Shown: positions 53,471 through 62,518 of the stretch, in pieces
Position numbering within the stretch: the first letter of the stretch is position 1
Layout of the letters: each line of letters begins with the position of its first letter
From: Myxococcales bacterium 68-20
Lineage (GTDB): Bacteria > Myxococcota_A > Polyangia > Polyangiales > Polyangiaceae
DNA length: 64,000 nucleotides
Direction: 5' to 3'
NCBI GenBank assembly: GCA_001899635.1
Contig: MKVQ01000009.1
Location: 110,638 to 174,637, forward strand
Translations under genes and position numbers: made by a program
Notes under the pieces: model-generated
What the model was told of the DNA's origin: nothing
Seen by the model: only the letters and a program-made list of their open reading frames with translations
The model's database searches: none

Positions 53471-54457
53471 ATGGACTACACCAAGTTTCTCGGAAAGAAG
53501 GAGGAGGCCGTCCTCGCGTATCTCGGCGGTCCGTTCGTTCACGCGAAGGATCGCCGGCTCCGTATCGAGGAGCCTCGGCCTTCGATCGGCTTCCATCGCT
53601 TCGAGATCAAGGGCCGCTCGGCACGAGCGCTCGCCCCCGATGACTCGCCCGACCTCGCCGGTCTACCGCGCGTTCGTGGTCACCACGTGCGCGGATGGTT
53701 GACGAGAGCCGAGCTGCGCGACCCGAAGGAGCGCGTCCTTGGCCTCGAGCGCATCCAGCTCGTTCCGGCCGAGGAGCCTGCGCCGTTCAGCGTCGTGCGT
53801 GCTCGCCGCTGGTACTCCGGCGATCAGGTCTTCGAGTCGCTCGACTTCGACGGTGAAGTCGAAGAGGCAGCGCGCCTCCGCCTCGAGAGGCTCGAGCCGC
53901 TCGGCGACATGAAGGGCGTTCCTGCATCCCTCCGGCTCGCCTACGGCGTCGCGCTCGCTCTTGCGGTCGCGGAGCGGATGACGATTCCGCTCTCCGTACG
54001 CGAGGCCGCCGCCGCCGGACCTCGCGTCGCGGAAGGCGGCGAGGCCATCGCGCGGGAGCTCGTCACCGCCCTCGCCGCGCGGCGCGCGGAAGAGGTGGAC
54101 CGAGCACGCATCGCGGCGATCGTGGCGGGACGTCGTCCGCGTGAGCCGGTCACGGCGTACCCCGCTCGGCCTCGCGACAATCCGACCCTGGACAACGCGC
54201 ACGTTCGTGCCGAGATTGCGCTCGACGGCGCGCGCGCCCGGATGCTCTCGTCGCGTCACCTCGGGCACGGGAACCTGGAGGTCGCGTTCGAGTTCATGGG
54301 CGAGCGCTTCATCAGCGTGGTCGATGCGATCACGCTCCAGGTCTACGACTCGGGCGTCTGCCTCGCGGGCGCCGACGAGCTCGTCACGCTCGACAGTCTC
54401 CCCGGCGTGATCCGGGAGGCGATCGACGACGACCTGCTCGTCATCACGCGGCGTTGA
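53471..54457 (+). CDS. 328-aa unknown in the Ubl/E1/JAB group, single cysteine
   Basis: Unrecognised protein. N-terminus MDYTKFLGKKEEAVLAYLGG is followed by a strand-rich region; the middle (~140-230) is Ala/Arg-rich and helical. The C-terminal ~85 residues are strand-rich: LEVAFEFMGERFISVVDA then QVYDSGVCLAGADELVTL and a final helix. C297 in SGVCLAG is the only cysteine in the protein, notable beside an E1-like gene because E2-type carriers use one catalytic Cys. An E2 fold is not evident from sequence; substrate, adaptor or E2-like roles are all open. Lies 146 bases after the vWA gene. Confidence 0.75.
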   Translation: MDYTKFLGKKEEAVLAYLGGPFVHAKDRRLRIEEPRPSIGFHRFEIKGRSARALAPDDSPDLAGLPRVRGHHVRGWLTRAELRDPKERVLGLERIQLVPAEEPAPFSVVRARRWYSGDQVFESLDFDGEVEEAARLRLERLEPLGDMKGVPASLRLAYGVALALAVAERMTIPLSVREAAAAGPRVAEGGEAIARELVTALAARRAEEVDRARIAAIVAGRRPREPVTAYPARPRDNPTLDNAHVRAEIALDGARARMLSSRHLGHGNLEVAFEFMGERFISVVDAITLQVYDSGVCLAGADELVTLDSLPGVIREAIDDDLLVITRR

Positions 54458-54540
54458 ACGGTCATCGCACGGAAGCGATGACCGACGCGCCCTGACCGAC
54501 GCCTCTCGACCCCACGAATGGTCGGAAAGCGAGCTGGTTC

Positions 54541-54978
54541 ATGTCGCATCGTCTCCTGCGTGAAGTCTTCGTCCTCCTCGGGGAGGACGGACGCATCTTG
54601 TGGTCGGACGCGTCGGAGAGCCCGGTGCGTCTGCCGGACTCGCGGGCACGCTGGGAGGCGATCTGGGCGCTTCGCGGTCGGATCGTCGAGATCGCTCACA
54701 GCCACCCGATCGGACCCCTCGCCTTCTCTCGCGAAGACGCGACCACGATGCGTGCCTTGGTCAGCGCGCTCGGGCGGCCTCTCCTGTTCTCGATCGTCGC
54801 GCCTGGCGGAATGCTCCGTCGCGTGGAGTCGATCGATGGCGGTGAGGCTCCGCCCGCGCGTGTGGTCGAAGACGAGCCCCATTGGACAAACGCGCTGCGG
54901 CTCGCTTCGGGAATGCAGGCGGCGCGAGACAAGAGCGGGAGGGCGAAGGACCTCGTCTTCCCCGAAACGGAGAAGTAA
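54541..54978 (+). CDS. JAB/JAMM-family metallopeptidase
   Basis: A 145-aa JAB (MPN+) zinc peptidase. The motif H53-S-H55-P-I-G-P-L-A-F-S63-x-x-D66 is exact for H-x-H-x7-S-x2-D, and a candidate catalytic Glu is E8 in REVFVLLGEDG. Such enzymes cleave ubiquitin-like proteins from precursors or conjugates. It is followed after only three bases by the small beta-grasp-like gene, so precursor processing or deconjugation of that protein is the natural proposal. Full length for single-domain bacterial JABs. Confidence 0.9.
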   Translation: MSHRLLREVFVLLGEDGRILWSDASESPVRLPDSRARWEAIWALRGRIVEIAHSHPIGPLAFSREDATTMRALVSALGRPLLFSIVAPGGMLRRVESIDGGEAPPARVVEDEPHWTNALRLASGMQAARDKSGRAKDLVFPETEK

Positions 54979-54981
54979 CCC

Positions 54982-55245
54982 ATGGCAGTTCTCAACATCA
55001 CCTACAACGGTCTGTCCGCGGACTACCCGCTGGACGTCGACTACCAGCTCACCGACCGCGACGTTCGCCGCATCGCAGTCGAGGTCGTTCGCTCGGGCGG
55101 CATTCGCGGCCTCCAGGTCGCGAACCTCGGCGAGCACGCGTTCGATGACTACGTCGTCGATCGCTTCGACGCGCCCAACGGCGACCGCGACCGCAATGGC
55201 CGCCGGATCTACCTGCGCCCGAAGGTCCCCTTCGGCTGTCTTTGA
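54982..55245 (+). CDS. Putative ubiquitin-like (beta-grasp) protein
   Basis: An 87-aa protein: strand LNITYNG, strand YPLDVDYQL, helix TDRDVRRIAVEVVRSG, strand GLQVANLG, and final strand RRIYLRPKVPFG, which follows the ubiquitin-fold order. It ends PFG-CL: the penultimate-region Gly85 followed by Cys86-Leu87 resembles a precursor whose last two residues are removed to expose a C-terminal glycine for adenylation. The adjacent JAB and E1-like genes support this. Fold assignment is by eye; recognised families were not matched. Confidence 0.65.
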   Translation: MAVLNITYNGLSADYPLDVDYQLTDRDVRRIAVEVVRSGGIRGLQVANLGEHAFDDYVVDRFDAPNGDRDRNGRRIYLRPKVPFGCL

Positions 55246-55265
55246 CGGGGTCGTGAGGAGGACGT

Positions 55266-55287
55266 GGAGGGCGTATCTGCGCCCTCC
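55266..55287. promoter_or_regulatory. Hairpin between Ubl-like and E1-like genes
   Basis: Stem GGAGGGCG / CGCCCTCC with a TATCTG loop, 21 bases after the Ubl stop, followed by a long pyrimidine-rich stretch with several TTT runs up to the E1 start. Could be an attenuator that lowers E1 expression relative to the Ubl, or a terminator. Confidence 0.5.
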
Positions 55288-55340
55288 CTCTCGCTCGCCC
55301 TCCCCTTTCGCGTTCCTTTCGCTCTTTCTTCCCAGGTGCC

Positions 55341-55937
55341 GTGATGAAGCGTGTCGTGTTCTGTGGTGTCGGTGCGCTCGGCTCGAACGCGGTCGTCGCA
55401 TGCCGCAACCTCGGGGCGCAGCTCGTGCTCGTCGACTTCGATCGCGTCGAGTCGAAGAACTGCCTCTCGCAGGCCTTCGTGAAGGCGTCGGTCGGGAAGA
55501 ACAAGGCCGACGCGCTCAAGCTCCAGCTCTCCAACTTCTGGGGAGTGAAGACCGAGTCGTTCGGCGTGCGCGTCGACGCTCACAACGTCGCGACGCTCTG
55601 CGGCTCGGCCGATCTCGTCGTCGACGCGTTCGACAACGCGAAGAGCCGTGACGTGCTCTCGACCTGGGCGAAGAGCGCAGGCAAGCCGCTCGTCCACGCC
55701 GCGGTCTCCGCGGACGGAACGTTCGGCCTCGTCCGATGGAACGAGCGCTTCGTCGCCGACGCCGAGCCGTCCCCCGGCGCCGCAACGTGCGAAGGCGGAG
55801 AGCACCTTCCGCTGATCGCGCTCGTCGCCTCGACCCTCGCACGCACCGTTCAGGACTTCATCGCGAACGGAGCGCGGCGGGACTCGATGATCGCCCTCTC
55901 CGGCGTCACGTGTCCCCCTACTTCAACGGCTCCCTGA
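55341..55937 (+). CDS. ThiF/E1-type adenylating enzyme (minimal)
   Basis: A 198-aa single-domain E1-like Rossmann protein: VVFCGVGALGSNAVVACRNLG binds nucleotide (in two parts), VDFDRVESKN is the acidic loop, Lys54 follows in GKNKADALK, and VVDAFDNAKSRDVL is the conserved DxxDN..R block. A candidate catalytic Cys is C149 in ATCEGGEHLPLIALVAST. It starts directly at the first strand, without the usual N-terminal helices, and the Arg of the NLxRQ motif is replaced (NCLSQ). These enzymes adenylate the C-terminal Gly of Ubl proteins; the gene two places upstream is the candidate substrate. Confidence 0.85.
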   Translation: MMKRVVFCGVGALGSNAVVACRNLGAQLVLVDFDRVESKNCLSQAFVKASVGKNKADALKLQLSNFWGVKTESFGVRVDAHNVATLCGSADLVVDAFDNAKSRDVLSTWAKSAGKPLVHAAVSADGTFGLVRWNERFVADAEPSPGAATCEGGEHLPLIALVASTLARTVQDFIANGARRDSMIALSGVTCPPTSTAP

Positions 55938-56311
55938 GCACTACGACCAGGATAGTCTTCGGACGAGGCCCAGCTCGAGGAGCCAGCGCTCGTCGTCGCT
56001 CGTAGACTCGCTCGACGGTGGTGGCGTGCAGCTCGCAGGGCCCCCGCGGCCGGGCTCCCTTCGACGTCGCCCGTCGTTTCCCATCACGAGCTGACGCCGG
56101 GATCAATCCGAGGGGCGGGGTGGGGCAGGCCGGGGGCGGGCTCGAGGCGGCTCGGCAGCGCCCGCCCGGCGTCCCTGCCCCTGGAATCCGAGGGGCCCGA
56201 GCCCCCGGGACGCCCCTGGAGCCCAGCTTGGCCCTGTCCACAGGCCCGGGTTACAAAAGGGTTTCCAGGCGTTCTTGACCGTGTCGTGAAACCTCGGCAC
56301 CCTAGTAAGCC
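55938..56311. other. Intergenic region after E1-like gene
   Basis: 374 bases, very GC-rich from ~56100 with repeated AATCCGAGGGG (two copies near 56104 and 56189) and complementary G- and C-runs that can fold extensively. No protein gene is supported; a structured RNA is possible but unproven. Confidence 0.45.
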
Positions 56312-57259
<948 letters not shown>

Positions 57260-57267
57260 TTCGTGGT

Positions 57268-57282
57268 GAGCCCTTCGGGCTC
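57268..57282. terminator. Hairpin between convergent GGDEF and EAL genes
   Basis: Stem GAGCCC / GGGCTC with a TTC loop, ten bases after the GGDEF stop in a 63-base convergent gap. Position supports a terminator, although no T-run follows. Confidence 0.4.
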
Positions 57283-57322
57283 TCGCGGCTAGACGCGTTT
57301 GCAGCGAGCGACGAGGAGTGAG

Positions 57323-58174
57323 TCAGCGGCGGCCGCGAACCGGCGCCGGCTCCTTCGGCGTTCGCAGCGTCACCTTCTCGGCGCGACGGCCGGTGCTGGT
57401 CGGCCACGAGATCGGCGGCGGAGGGAACGCGGGGCGGGCGAGGAGATAGCCCTGCCCGAAGCGAGCGCCTGCCTCCTGCACGGCCTCGAGCTCCTCGGCG
57501 GTCTCGATGCCCTCGGCGACGACCATCGCGTCGAGCTCGCGACAGAGGACCACGATCGCCGAGACGAGCTTGAACATGCGCGTGCCCTTGCGGAGACCCG
57601 CGACCAGATCGCGATCGAGCTTCACGACACGCGGATGGAGGTCGGCGATGTAACGCAGGTTCGAATAGCCCGCGCCGAGATCATCGACGACGAGGTACAC
57701 GCCTCGACCGCGGACCTCGTTGAGGATGCTCTGACAGAGTCGGAAATGGGAGAGCGGGACGCCCTCGGTGATCTCCAGGTAGACGTCCTCCGAGTGCTTG
57801 AAGATCGGATCGTCGGGCTGGACGACGAACTTGTCGTTGAGCTCAGCGGGATGGATGTTCAGGAACAGCGGATGCGTCGGGCATCCTGCGATCGCCATCT
57901 CGCGGATGATGCGCCCGAGCTCGCCCGCGCACGTGTGCTGGACCGCGGCCGCGAAGAGGCTCATCGGGCTGTCGAAGTCGGGTGAGCTCGAGCGCACGAG
58001 CGCCTCGTACGCGAACACCTTCTTCGTCTTGAGATCTACGAGCGGCTGGTACACGACCTTGAGGTCGCGTGTGTCGAGCAGCCGGCGGATGGCGACGGTG
58101 GTCCTTCGAGGCTCTGCAGCGGCTACGCGACTCAAGCTCCGACCATCATAGTGGAGGTCGGCCTCTACTGACAC
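57323..58174 (-). CDS. EAL-domain c-di-GMP phosphodiesterase
   Basis: A 283-aa single EAL-domain protein. Catalytic markers are present: EALVR, NIHPAEL, LEITEG, DDLGAGYSN, KLDRDL and VAEGIET with GQGYLLARP. The DDFGTGYS loop is changed to DDLGAGYS, a tolerated variant. Hydrolysis of c-di-GMP to pGpG is likely. Starts at a GTG. The facing diguanylate cyclase gene makes a synthase/hydrolase pair at one locus. Confidence 0.9.
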   Translation of the reverse strand: MSVEADLHYDGRSLSRVAAAEPRRTTVAIRRLLDTRDLKVVYQPLVDLKTKKVFAYEALVRSSSPDFDSPMSLFAAAVQHTCAGELGRIIREMAIAGCPTHPLFLNIHPAELNDKFVVQPDDPIFKHSEDVYLEITEGVPLSHFRLCQSILNEVRGRGVYLVVDDLGAGYSNLRYIADLHPRVVKLDRDLVAGLRKGTRMFKLVSAIVVLCRELDAMVVAEGIETAEELEAVQEAGARFGQGYLLARPAFPPPPISWPTSTGRRAEKVTLRTPKEPAPVRGRR

Positions 58175-58211
58175 ACACAGTCAGCCCAGCTGACGCTCGA
58201 CTCGTCGAAGC

Positions 58212-58994
58212 TCACGATGGGATCGTCTCGGCGAGCCGGCCCTTGCGGAAGACCCACATCTCGCCTGGCCGGCCGATCGTCCATTCTTCGTCACGTGTGA
58301 GCGGCGCCGTCGCGATGACGGCCACGCGATCACGAGGCGTCGTCACCGTCGCGAAATCGACCTCGATGTCGTCGTCGGCGAGCGTCGCCTTCATGAAGGG
58401 CGCCTTGCGAATGATGTAACAAAGCCTGGTCGCGCAGCGAGCGAAGAGCTGGGAGCCATCGGCGAGGAGGAAGTTGAACGTGCCGTACTGGCCGATCTCG
58501 CCTCCCGCACGAGCGACGGCGCGCGCGAGCGCCGACGGCTCGGGGTAGCCCTTCGGGAAGGCCCGCTCGAGGCGGTTCATCAGCGCGCAGAAGGCGTACT
58601 CGCTGTCGGTCGTGCCGATCGGCCTGAACCTCCCGGGCCCGAGCCGCTTTCTGATCCCGCGGACCGTCCCGTTGTGCGCGAACGTGAAGTGCCTTCCCCA
58701 GAGCTCACGCACGAACGGGTGCGTGTTGGCGAGGTTGACCGGACCGCGCGTCCGCCTGCGCACGTGGGCGATGGCAAGCAGCGTCTTGATCGGGTTGCCT
58801 CGGATGTACGCCGCGAGGGCCGAGTTCGCCGCAGGCGCCGGCTCGAGGAACGTCCGCACGGAGCGTCCCTCGTAGAGGGCGAGCCCCCAGCCGTCGGCGT
58901 GCGGCCCTCGCATTCCGCCTCGGAGCGCGAGGCCCGAGAAGGAGAAGACGATGTCCGTCGGGACATTGCACTCCATACCGAGCAGCTCGCACAT
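58212..58994 (-). CDS. Class II glutamine amidotransferase (YafJ-like)
   Basis: A 260-aa Ntn hydrolase. Catalytic Cys is residue 2 (MCELLGM), with HADGWGLALY, AHVRRRTRG, FAHNGTVRG and GTTDSEYAF as substrate-binding blocks. Stand-alone members release ammonia from glutamine or a related gamma-glutamyl compound; the acceptor is unknown. Its start lies ~40 bases downstream of the stop of the esterase gene (59032-59823) on the same strand, so co-transcription is possible. Confidence 0.9.
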   Translation of the reverse strand: MCELLGMECNVPTDIVFSFSGLALRGGMRGPHADGWGLALYEGRSVRTFLEPAPAANSALAAYIRGNPIKTLLAIAHVRRRTRGPVNLANTHPFVRELWGRHFTFAHNGTVRGIRKRLGPGRFRPIGTTDSEYAFCALMNRLERAFPKGYPEPSALARAVARAGGEIGQYGTFNFLLADGSQLFARCATRLCYIIRKAPFMKATLADDDIEVDFATVTTPRDRVAVIATAPLTRDEEWTIGRPGEMWVFRKGRLAETIPS

Positions 58995-59031
58995 GGATGA
59001 CGTCCGAACGTAGACGGCCTTCAGACGACGA

Positions 59032-59823
59032 TCAAGGCAACCTGTGAAGCCAGGTGTTCAGAGACTTCAACGTGGTCGGAGTGATCGTGTGCGGACCCGC
59101 AAACGGATCGAACGTCATGTCGAAGCCGGCAGACGTGAGCGAGTCGCGCAGGCGCTCGGCGATCGAGAACGGCAAGATGGCATCGCTGCGACCATGACTC
59201 TGGAAGACGGGCATGCGCGGCTGCCGGCGCGCGCGCTCGCTCATGAGCGGCTTCCATTCATGCTCGGCGACCATCGTCCCCGAGAGGATCACGAGGCCGC
59301 TGATCTTCCGCTCGGGCTGGCGAAGAGCGAGGTCGATGGAGAGCATCGAGCCCTGGGAGAAGCCACCGAGGACCAGGCGATCGGTGGGGACCTCCTTCGC
59401 GAGCGCGTCGAGCATCTCACTGTAGGCCGCGCGTGCTTCGGCGAGGCCGTCCGGCACCTCGCCTGAGAGATCGCGCGCTTCTCCTCGCGCAATGGAGAGC
59501 TCGAGGCGCGCGAAGTCGATGAGCCACCATGCTCGCGCATCGCCGAACATCGGCTGCCCGAGGACTTCGCGAAGGCCGAGGAGGGCCTCCGGGAAGATCA
59601 TCACCGTCCCCGGAGGCACGTCGATCTCGTCCGCGAGCCCGACGAGGTCGTCGCCCGGAGCCCCGAAGCCGTGGGCGAGGACGAGAACGAGCGGGGGCTT
59701 GCCGCTCTCCCTCGTCCTCGGGCGCGGCTGGCCCCCTCCCCGATTGTCCCCGTGGTTCTCACTAATTGCGCCGGCCTTCACCACACGACGAACCGTGAGC
59801 GGACCGAGAGTCAGGGTCTCCAT
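59032..59823 (-). CDS. Carboxylesterase/phospholipase-like alpha/beta hydrolase
   Basis: A 263-aa hydrolase of the YpfH/carboxylesterase 2 group. LVLAHGFGAPGDDLVGLAD, GFSQGSMLS (nucleophile), SHGRSDAILP (acid) and AGPHTI (His) give a complete triad. No signal peptide, so cytoplasmic. Substrates are probably short acyl esters. Divergent from the Ser/Thr kinase gene at 59970. Confidence 0.9.
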   Translation of the reverse strand: METLTLGPLTVRRVVKAGAISENHGDNRGGGQPRPRTRESGKPPLVLVLAHGFGAPGDDLVGLADEIDVPPGTVMIFPEALLGLREVLGQPMFGDARAWWLIDFARLELSIARGEARDLSGEVPDGLAEARAAYSEMLDALAKEVPTDRLVLGGFSQGSMLSIDLALRQPERKISGLVILSGTMVAEHEWKPLMSERARRQPRMPVFQSHGRSDAILPFSIAERLRDSLTSAGFDMTFDPFAGPHTITPTTLKSLNTWLHRLP

Positions 59824-59969
59824 GGGGGCATCATCCTACTCGCCTGCTCAGGCGGCCAGGCGTGACACGAAAGACATGGTGGATCGCGCGTCCATCTATT
59901 TGAAAACTTGGGCGATTCGGTTGCTCGTGCCCGAGGGCCGAGCGTACACTTCTTCGAAGGTCGAGACGC

Positions 59970-61460
59970 ATGTCTTCCGGTCCCTCCGTCAACCCTGGCG
60001 ACGTGATCGCCGGAAAGTATCGCGTCGAGCGTGTGCTCGGCGCCGGAGGCATGGGCTACGTCGTCGCCGCGCGCCATCTGCAGCTCGATCAGATGGTCGC
60101 GATGAAGTTCCTCCGCAAGGGTGCGGTCGAGAACACGGAGGCCGGCACGCGCTTCCTTCGCGAAGCGAAGGCGGTGGTGAAGCTTCGCAACGAGCACATC
60201 GCGAAGGTCTACGACGTCGGCACGCTCGAAGGCGGCGAGCCGTACATCGTGATGGAGCATCTCGACGGTTGCGACCTCGCCGCGCTGGCGAAGCAGCGTC
60301 ACGTCATCCCGGTGACCGAGGCGGTCGAGTACGTCATGCAGGCGTGCGAGGCGCTCGCGGAAGCGCACGCGCTCGGCATCGTCCACCGCGACATCAAGCT
60401 CGCGAACCTCTTCGTCACCCGAGGGCCCGCAGGCGGACCGCTCGTGAAGGTGCTCGACTTCGGCATCTCGAAGACGAACCCGTTCGGCGAGTCGGAGCAC
60501 GACATGACGCGCACGTCGTCGATGCTCGGCAGCCCGCGCTTCATGTCGCCGGAGCAGATGCGTGATCCGCGGGCCGTCGACGGTCGAAGCGACATCTGGT
60601 CTCTCGGCGTCGTGCTCTACCGCCTCGTCGCGGGTCGCCCGCCGTTCGAGGCGGACACGCTCGGCCGCCTGCTCACGATGGTGATGCACGAGCAGGAGCC
60701 GCCGCTCTCGTCGGTGCGCAGAGACTTCCCGCCCGGCTTCGAGCAGGTCGTCGCACGATGCCTCCTGAAGGATCCCGCGATGCGCTTCGCGAACGTCGCA
60801 GAGCTCGCGTACGCGCTCGTGCCGTTCTCCGTCGATCCGGCGCGAGCGCGCTCCGCCGCCGACCGCATCGCGGCGGTGCAGAGCCTCCCGATGCTTCCGC
60901 CGATCACGGCCGAGACGTCGGGCCCGCTCCCGCTCTCGCATGCGTCGGGTCGCCTGAGCGCGCCGCCGGGTGCGAGCGACACCGGGACGGCAGCGCCGTG
61001 GGTGGGAACGCACGGTGGGACGCGACCGAAGGGCTCCGCCACGACGATCCTGCTGGGCGTTGCGCTCGCCGCGATCCTCGTCGGGTCCGGGATCTTCGCC
61101 AAGGTGCGCTACGACGACGAGCAGCAGGCGGCAGCGAGCGCACAGGCGGCGGCCGCTGCCGCGGCGATGAGGCCGGTCGCGGAGGCGACGCCTCCACCGA
61201 TGGCGGCTCCCGTGCCGATGCCCGTCTCGACGACGAGCTTCGATCCTGCTGCGCCCACGAACGTCTCGGCGGTGATCGGCGTCTCGTCCCCGCTGACGCC
61301 GCCACCTCCCACGACGGGAACGCCGATCGTGGAGACGACGCCGACGGCGCACCGGACGGCCCCCACGACGATGCCGCGGGCGAAGACGATCACGCCCTCA
61401 CGAACCTCGAGCCCGGCGACGCCGAAGAACGAGAGCGGCATCCCGGACACGCGCGATTGA
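59970..61460 (+). CDS. Ser/Thr protein kinase with C-terminal membrane anchor
   Basis: A 496-aa Hanks-type kinase. Gly loop GAGGMGYVVAA, Lys in VAMKFL, HRDIKLANLF (the usual Pro after Lys is Leu), DFG in VLDFGISK and SPEQM are present at ~20-290. A low-complexity linker leads to one hydrophobic helix at ~355-373 (TILLGVALAAILVGSGIF), then an Ala/Pro/Thr-rich extracytoplasmic tail. Likely signals to envelope functions; followed by a TPR gene and the RCC1 lipoprotein. Confidence 0.93.
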   Translation: MSSGPSVNPGDVIAGKYRVERVLGAGGMGYVVAARHLQLDQMVAMKFLRKGAVENTEAGTRFLREAKAVVKLRNEHIAKVYDVGTLEGGEPYIVMEHLDGCDLAALAKQRHVIPVTEAVEYVMQACEALAEAHALGIVHRDIKLANLFVTRGPAGGPLVKVLDFGISKTNPFGESEHDMTRTSSMLGSPRFMSPEQMRDPRAVDGRSDIWSLGVVLYRLVAGRPPFEADTLGRLLTMVMHEQEPPLSSVRRDFPPGFEQVVARCLLKDPAMRFANVAELAYALVPFSVDPARARSAADRIAAVQSLPMLPPITAETSGPLPLSHASGRLSAPPGASDTGTAAPWVGTHGGTRPKGSATTILLGVALAAILVGSGIFAKVRYDDEQQAAASAQAAAAAAAMRPVAEATPPPMAAPVPMPVSTTSFDPAAPTNVSAVIGVSSPLTPPPPTTGTPIVETTPTAHRTAPTTMPRAKTITPSRTSSPATPKNESGIPDTRD

Positions 61461-61516
61461 ACCGGAGCGCCTTTCGTGTCCTCATGAGCAGAGGAACGGC
61501 AGCACCGATACGAGGA

Positions 61517-62518
61517 ATGAGAGCGATGCTCAGGGGCACTATCGTCGCGACGGCACTGTGCGCAGCGCTGATGGTCGCGCCGCAAGCGCGCGCTGCAGGC
61601 GACGGCGAAGGCGGCGTTGCCGCGGCGGAGTCGCTCTTCCAGGAAGGGCGCAAGCTCGTCGAAGCGAAGCGCTACGCCGACGCGTGTCCGAAGTTCGCCG
61701 CAAGCCAGAAGCTCGCGCCGGCGATCGGAACGCTGCTCAACCTCGCCGACTGCTACGAGAAGAACAACCAGCTCGCGAGCGCGTGGGCGCGTTTTCACGA
61801 GGCGATCGCCCTCGCCCAGAGGCTGGGGCGCACGAATCGCGAGCAGACCGCACGCGATCGTGCCGAGAAGCTCGAGCCGCGGCTGATCCGGCTGTCCATT
61901 CTCTCGCACTCGTCGGCGACGGAAGTGACGCTCGACGGCAACCCGATCGATCCCGCGGTGCTCGGCACCCCGATTCCCGTCGACGTGGGCAAGCACACGA
62001 TCGAAGCCTCTGCGAAGGGCAAAAAGCCGTTCTCCACCACGATCGAGGTCAGCGAGAAGGCGAAGAACCCGTCGGTCGACATCCCCGCCCTCGAGGACGA
62101 GCCGAAGGCGCTCGAGGAGCCGAAGAACCAGAACACGAGACGAGAGCCACTCGCGGACGAGCACGGCGGCTGGTCGGCACAGAAGACGATCGGTGTCGTT
62201 GCGGCTGGAGTCGGCCTCGTCGGTCTCGGCGTCGGCGGCTATTTCGGACTGAAGACGTCGAACACGTGGAAGGAAGCTCAGACCCACTGCGACGGCCTCG
62301 TGTGCGAGCAGGAAGGCGTCGATCTCGCATCGCAGGCAAAGAGCAGCGGCAACATCTCCACCATCGGCGTCATCGCGGGAGGCGCGCTCCTCGTCGGAGG
62401 CGCGGTCCTCTTCTTCACCGCCCCAAGCGAGAGGAGCGAGAGCAAGACCGGAGCATCCGGTGGGACGGCACGGGTCGGGGTCGGCCCAGGCTCGATCATC
62501 GTCCGGGGCACGTTCTGA
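61517..62518 (+). CDS. Secreted TPR/PEGA-like protein with C-terminal membrane segments
   Basis: A 333-aa protein. Signal peptide (LRGTIVATALCAALMVAPQARA), then TPR-like helices AAESLFQEGRKLVEAKRYADAC and LLNLADCYEKNNQLASAWARF, a PEGA-like strand region (VTLDGNPIDP ... GKHTIEASAKGKKP), and two hydrophobic segments (IGVVAAGVGLVGLGVGGYFG, IGVIAGGALLVGGAVLFF). This architecture is very common in Polyangia, often beside Ser/Thr kinases. Start could be 61484, 61517 or 61526; GAGGA spacing favours the last two. Its TGA overlaps the RCC1 gene start. Confidence 0.82.
   Translation: MRAMLRGTIVATALCAALMVAPQARAAGDGEGGVAAAESLFQEGRKLVEAKRYADACPKFAASQKLAPAIGTLLNLADCYEKNNQLASAWARFHEAIALAQRLGRTNREQTARDRAEKLEPRLIRLSILSHSSATEVTLDGNPIDPAVLGTPIPVDVGKHTIEASAKGKKPFSTTIEVSEKAKNPSVDIPALEDEPKALEEPKNQNTRREPLADEHGGWSAQKTIGVVAAGVGLVGLGVGGYFGLKTSNTWKEAQTHCDGLVCEQEGVDLASQAKSSGNISTIGVIAGGALLVGGAVLFFTAPSERSESKTGASGGTARVGVGPGSIIVRGTF

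Noticed and set aside
57650..57680. GGTTCGAA resembling a tRNA T-loop
   Set aside because: It lies inside the EAL gene, and no acceptor or anticodon stem can be built around it.
59811..61352. A 513-codon minus-strand frame opposite the Ser/Thr kinase
   Set aside because: The plus strand holds all kinase motifs; the antisense product is low-complexity Arg/His-rich.
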